Shown: positions 24,280 to 26,579 of the stretch, piece after piece
Numbering within the stretch: the first letter of the stretch is position 1
How the letters are laid out: each line of letters starts with the position of its first letter
NCBI GenBank assembly: GCA_964624635.1
Contig: CAZUXM010000035.1
Location: 1 to 26,579 of the forward strand
Origin: JANWKQ01 sp964624635
Lineage (GTDB): Bacteria > Bacteroidota > Bacteroidia > CAIKAF01
Direction: 5' to 3'
Length of the DNA stretch: 26,579 nucleotides
Notes under the pieces: generated by a model
The model's database searches: none
The model's input: only the letters and a program-made list of their open reading frames with translations
What the model was told of the DNA's origin: nothing
Made by a program: the position numbers and the translations under genes

Positions 24280-25662
24280 ATGCAGCAGAAAAAATTATTG
24301 TACGTATGGATGGTAGTTTGGGCAACCTTGGCTATTATTTGGCTTACTCTTACTAATGCTACCGGCGATCATGGTGATAGTATTATGCACTACCTTTTTG
24401 CGAAGTATGCATATGTACATCCGGATAATTTTCTTGACCCTTGGGCAAAAACAGGTTTCACGCTTATAGCTTGGCCTTTTTCACAATTCGGATTAAAGGG
24501 GATGATGGTAATGAATATCATTTTTGTTTTGGCTAACATTTGGCTTGTATTTCACGTGGCCGAAAAACTAGGCATAAAATATCCTGTCATTGCATCTATT
24601 GTTATGTCGTTATGTACTGTTTATTTTACGCTTATATATTCAGGATTAACAGAACATGCTTTTTCTTTTATACTAATATCAAGTATATATTTACTAGTTA
24701 GTGATAGATGGGTTTTAGGAACCATTATATTATCTACACTTCCCTTTTTTCGCCAGGAGGGATATATTATAATAGCATCATTGTTACCATATTATTTGGT
24801 TAACAGAAAGTTTAAAGTGATTCCATTGTTGTCTGTATCGTTTATTATCATTGCTTTAATAGGAGCGATTCGATATGGTTACATTTTTTGGATCATCGAT
24901 TCTAATCCTTATTCAACTACAAACATATACGGGTCCGGAAGTTGGTTTACATTTTTTAATTATTTGTATTATCAACATGGTTTAGTAAATCTTATTTTTT
25001 TTCTGTTGGGAATAGTTACCATTGTTATTTTCTCAGGGAATAAGTTGAACTATAATAGATCGAAAAGTATTTTGTTGGTGTTGTCACCTTATCTGGCATT
25101 TTTTATATCACATGCACTATTTTGGTTTTTAGGATTATATAATTCTGCAGGATTACAAAGAGTTTTAAATTGTATTGTTCCTTTATTTGCTGTTATTGCA
25201 TCGTTGGGATTCTCAAGGCTAGCTTCTTTTTTATCTGATAAATTCATTCATTCGGCTTTTTTGATTCTTTTATTAATTACAATATTTTTCCCTTTAGTAC
25301 CATCTCCGGCAAATGTAAACTTCAAAAAAAACCTCAATAGACCTGTATTCGATAATGACATATACAAAGCATGTGAATATATAGGTATAAATTATAATAA
25401 CAGGTATATTTATTTTACACACCCTTTAGTTCCCTATTACTTGCACTTCGATCCTTTTGATAAAAAAAAATGTAATGGGTTAGAAGAAATAAAGAAAAAT
25501 GAATTAATGAAAGGAGCAATACTTATTTGGGAAAGCGGACTTACAAAAGTTCACACAGGTGTTGATGAAACTACTGTTTTATCGGATCAACGTTTAAATA
25601 TTCTATCTGATACTACGACTATACAAGATCCACACAGAATTATTATAGCCGAAGTAAAATAA
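24280..25662 (+). CDS. Polytopic membrane protein, GT-C-type glycosyltransferase-like
   Basis: The ATG at 24280 is used; the TTG before it is inside a region adjoining a TATCTTCG promoter-like box (24267-24274). The 460-residue protein has about ten hydrophobic spans and, right after the first, a loop with GDHGDSIMHYLFAKYA (29-44) and FLDPWAKTG. This resembles the first large extracytoplasmic loop with acidic catalytic residues in GT-C enzymes (ArnT, PMT and DUF2029 types) that use polyprenyl-phosphate sugars. The C-terminal 130 residues (from about 330) are a soluble domain with HPLVPYYLHFD. Which sugar and acceptor are used cannot be told. Such an enzyme could use the lipid donor made by the DprE-like operon in this window, but that is only a hypothesis. 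It converges with metK. Confidence 0.6.
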   Translation: MQQKKLLYVWMVVWATLAIIWLTLTNATGDHGDSIMHYLFAKYAYVHPDNFLDPWAKTGFTLIAWPFSQFGLKGMMVMNIIFVLANIWLVFHVAEKLGIKYPVIASIVMSLCTVYFTLIYSGLTEHAFSFILISSIYLLVSDRWVLGTIILSTLPFFRQEGYIIIASLLPYYLVNRKFKVIPLLSVSFIIIALIGAIRYGYIFWIIDSNPYSTTNIYGSGSWFTFFNYLYYQHGLVNLIFFLLGIVTIVIFSGNKLNYNRSKSILLVLSPYLAFFISHALFWFLGLYNSAGLQRVLNCIVPLFAVIASLGFSRLASFLSDKFIHSAFLILLLITIFFPLVPSPANVNFKKNLNRPVFDNDIYKACEYIGINYNNRYIYFTHPLVPYYLHFDPFDKKKCNGLEEIKKNELMKGAILIWESGLTKVHTGVDETTVLSDQRLNILSDTTTIQDPHRIIIAEVK

Positions 25663-25689
25663 AAAAGGTCCGATATATTCGGACCTTTT
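25663..25689. terminator. Bidirectional intrinsic terminator
   Basis: AAAAGGTCCGA (25663-25673) and TCGGACCTTTT (25679-25689) form a perfect 11-bp stem with a TATAT loop. It sits between the stop of the GT-C-like gene and the stop of metK, with T-rich sequence after the stem in both directions (CTTTATTT rightward, TTTTTTA leftward). Confidence 0.85.
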
Positions 25690-25691
25690 CT

Positions 25692-26579
25692 TTATTTCAG
25701 TTTAAAAGCTTTTTTTACCTTATCTACGTAGTCTAATTTTTCCCAGCTAAATAATTCAACTTTCATTTTTTTCTCGTTGTCTTTACCTTTGTTAAAAATC
25801 TTGGTCACTACTTCATTTTTTCTACCCATGTGTCCATAAGCGGCGGTTTCCTGATAAATAGGATTACGTAATTTAAAACGTTGTTCAATAGCATACGGAC
25901 GCATATCAAATATTTTTTCTACGATTCGTGCTATTTCCCCATCGGTCATTTTAACTTTAGCCGTGCCATATGTATCAATAAAAAGACCACAAGGTTTAGC
26001 AACCCCAATAGCATAAGATACTTGTACAAGTACCTCATCACATAATCCGGCAGCCACTAAATTTTTAGCAATATGACGAGTAGCATAAGCAGCAGAACGG
26101 TCTACTTTACTAGGATCTTTTCCACTAAATGCACCACCACCGTGAGCACCTTTACCACCGTAAGTATCTACAATAATTTTTCTTCCGGTTAAACCTGTAT
26201 CACCATGTGGTCCACCAATTACAAATTTTCCTGTAGGATTAATGTGGTAAGTAATTTTATCATTGAATAATTTTTGCAATGCTGGCTTCAATTGTTTTTT
26301 TACTCTTGGAATAATGATTTCAATAATGTCTTTTCTTATTTTATCCAACATTTTTTTATCCGCATCAAAATCATCATGCTGGGTAGAAACTACAATGGTA
26401 TCAATTCTAATAGGATTGTTATCATCATCATATTCAATAGTTACCTGGCTTTTTGCATCAGGACGTAAATATTTTAATACTTTACCGGCTCTACGTGTTT
26501 TTGAAAGTTCCTGTAAGATTTTATGAGCAAGGTCAAGAGCCAATGGCATATAATTTTCAGTTTCGCGGGTAGCATAACC
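25692..26579 (-). CDS. metK: S-adenosylmethionine synthetase (MetK), N-terminus outside the window
   Basis: The frame is open through the right edge, so the first roughly 100-120 residues are missing and about 295 are seen. MetK makes SAM from methionine and ATP. Visible signatures include GYATRETENYMPLALDL at the edge, HINPTGKFVIGGPHGDTGLT, the DTYGGKGAHGGGAFSGKD ATP/phosphate loop with conserved Lys and Asp, and SAAYATRHIAKNLVAAGLCD. The Met at 26549 is internal, not the start. The end carries the usual lysine-rich C-terminus of Bacteroidota MetK (VKKAFKLK). It is convergent with the GT-C-like gene and shares its terminator. SAM made here is also the substrate of the QueA-type enzyme in this window, though the distance makes that no more than a metabolic link. 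Confidence 0.95.
   Translation of the reverse strand, partial: GYATRETENYMPLALDLAHKILQELSKTRRAGKVLKYLRPDAKSQVTIEYDDDNNPIRIDTIVVSTQHDDFDADKKMLDKIRKDIIEIIIPRVKKQLKPALQKLFNDKITYHINPTGKFVIGGPHGDTGLTGRKIIVDTYGGKGAHGGGAFSGKDPSKVDRSAAYATRHIAKNLVAAGLCDEVLVQVSYAIGVAKPCGLFIDTYGTAKVKMTDGEIARIVEKIFDMRPYAIEQRFKLRNPIYQETAAYGHMGRKNEVVTKIFNKGKDNEKKMKVELFSWEKLDYVDKVKKAFKLK

Noticed and set aside
1..26579. tRNA genes, insertion sequences, phage or plasmid genes
   Set aside because: No cloverleaf-like sequence, transposase motif, terminal inverted repeat pair or integrase was seen on either strand while reading; a tRNA or HMM scan would settle it.

Overview
The window is AT-rich chromosomal DNA from a member of the Bacteroidota, probably a draft or metagenome assembly because it contains one run of ten N. 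The assignment rests on several signals. One large surface protein ends in a gliding-motility/type IX secretion (T9SS) type B C-terminal domain. There are DUF2141 and DUF4403 proteins, ECF sigma/anti-sigma modules with the FxxPExYFDxL motif, and a PorV/PorQ-like barrel. Promoter-like TAnnTTTG boxes occur, and Shine-Dalgarno sequences are lacking. I cannot place it below phylum. No tRNA, rRNA, CRISPR array, transposase or phage gene was seen.

Left part (1-4832): the tail of an unknown gene, then murF (peptidoglycan) divergent from a QueA-type tRNA modification enzyme, then tadA and a secreted DUF2141 protein on the minus strand. A 0.57 kb stretch follows that holds an operator-like inverted repeat, a possible 44-residue ORF and a strong terminator hairpin, then a small lipoprotein gene.

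Sugar/envelope part (4835-10374): a tightly packed minus-strand operon encodes a UbiA-type phosphoribosyltransferase, a DprE1-like FAD oxidoreductase and a DprE2-like reductase. Together they look like a Bacteroidota version of the polyprenyl-phospho-arabinose (DPA) pathway known from mycobacteria. Divergent from it lie a UDP-glucuronate 4-epimerase-like gene broken by a frameshifting deletion and a DUF4403 lipoprotein gene.

Surface and regulation part (10376-16740, all minus): the T9SS-secreted glycine-rich/Ig-repeat protein, crossed by the assembly gap, then two consecutive ECF sigma/anti-sigma modules. The first-listed module also carries a small secreted Spy/CpxP-like protein and ends at a perfect 38-bp palindromic terminator.

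Purine part (16928-20184, plus): purK and purE, which normally adjoin, are separated by three tandem paralogous secreted proteins of unknown family, all in one apparent operon with a promoter whose -7 box almost touches the purK start codon. The right end holds a lipoprotein/membrane-protein pair (minus), a translationally coupled PorQ-like barrel plus helix-hairpin-helix outer-membrane protein (plus), a GT-C-like polytopic membrane protein, a bidirectional terminator, and the 3' two-thirds of metK (minus).
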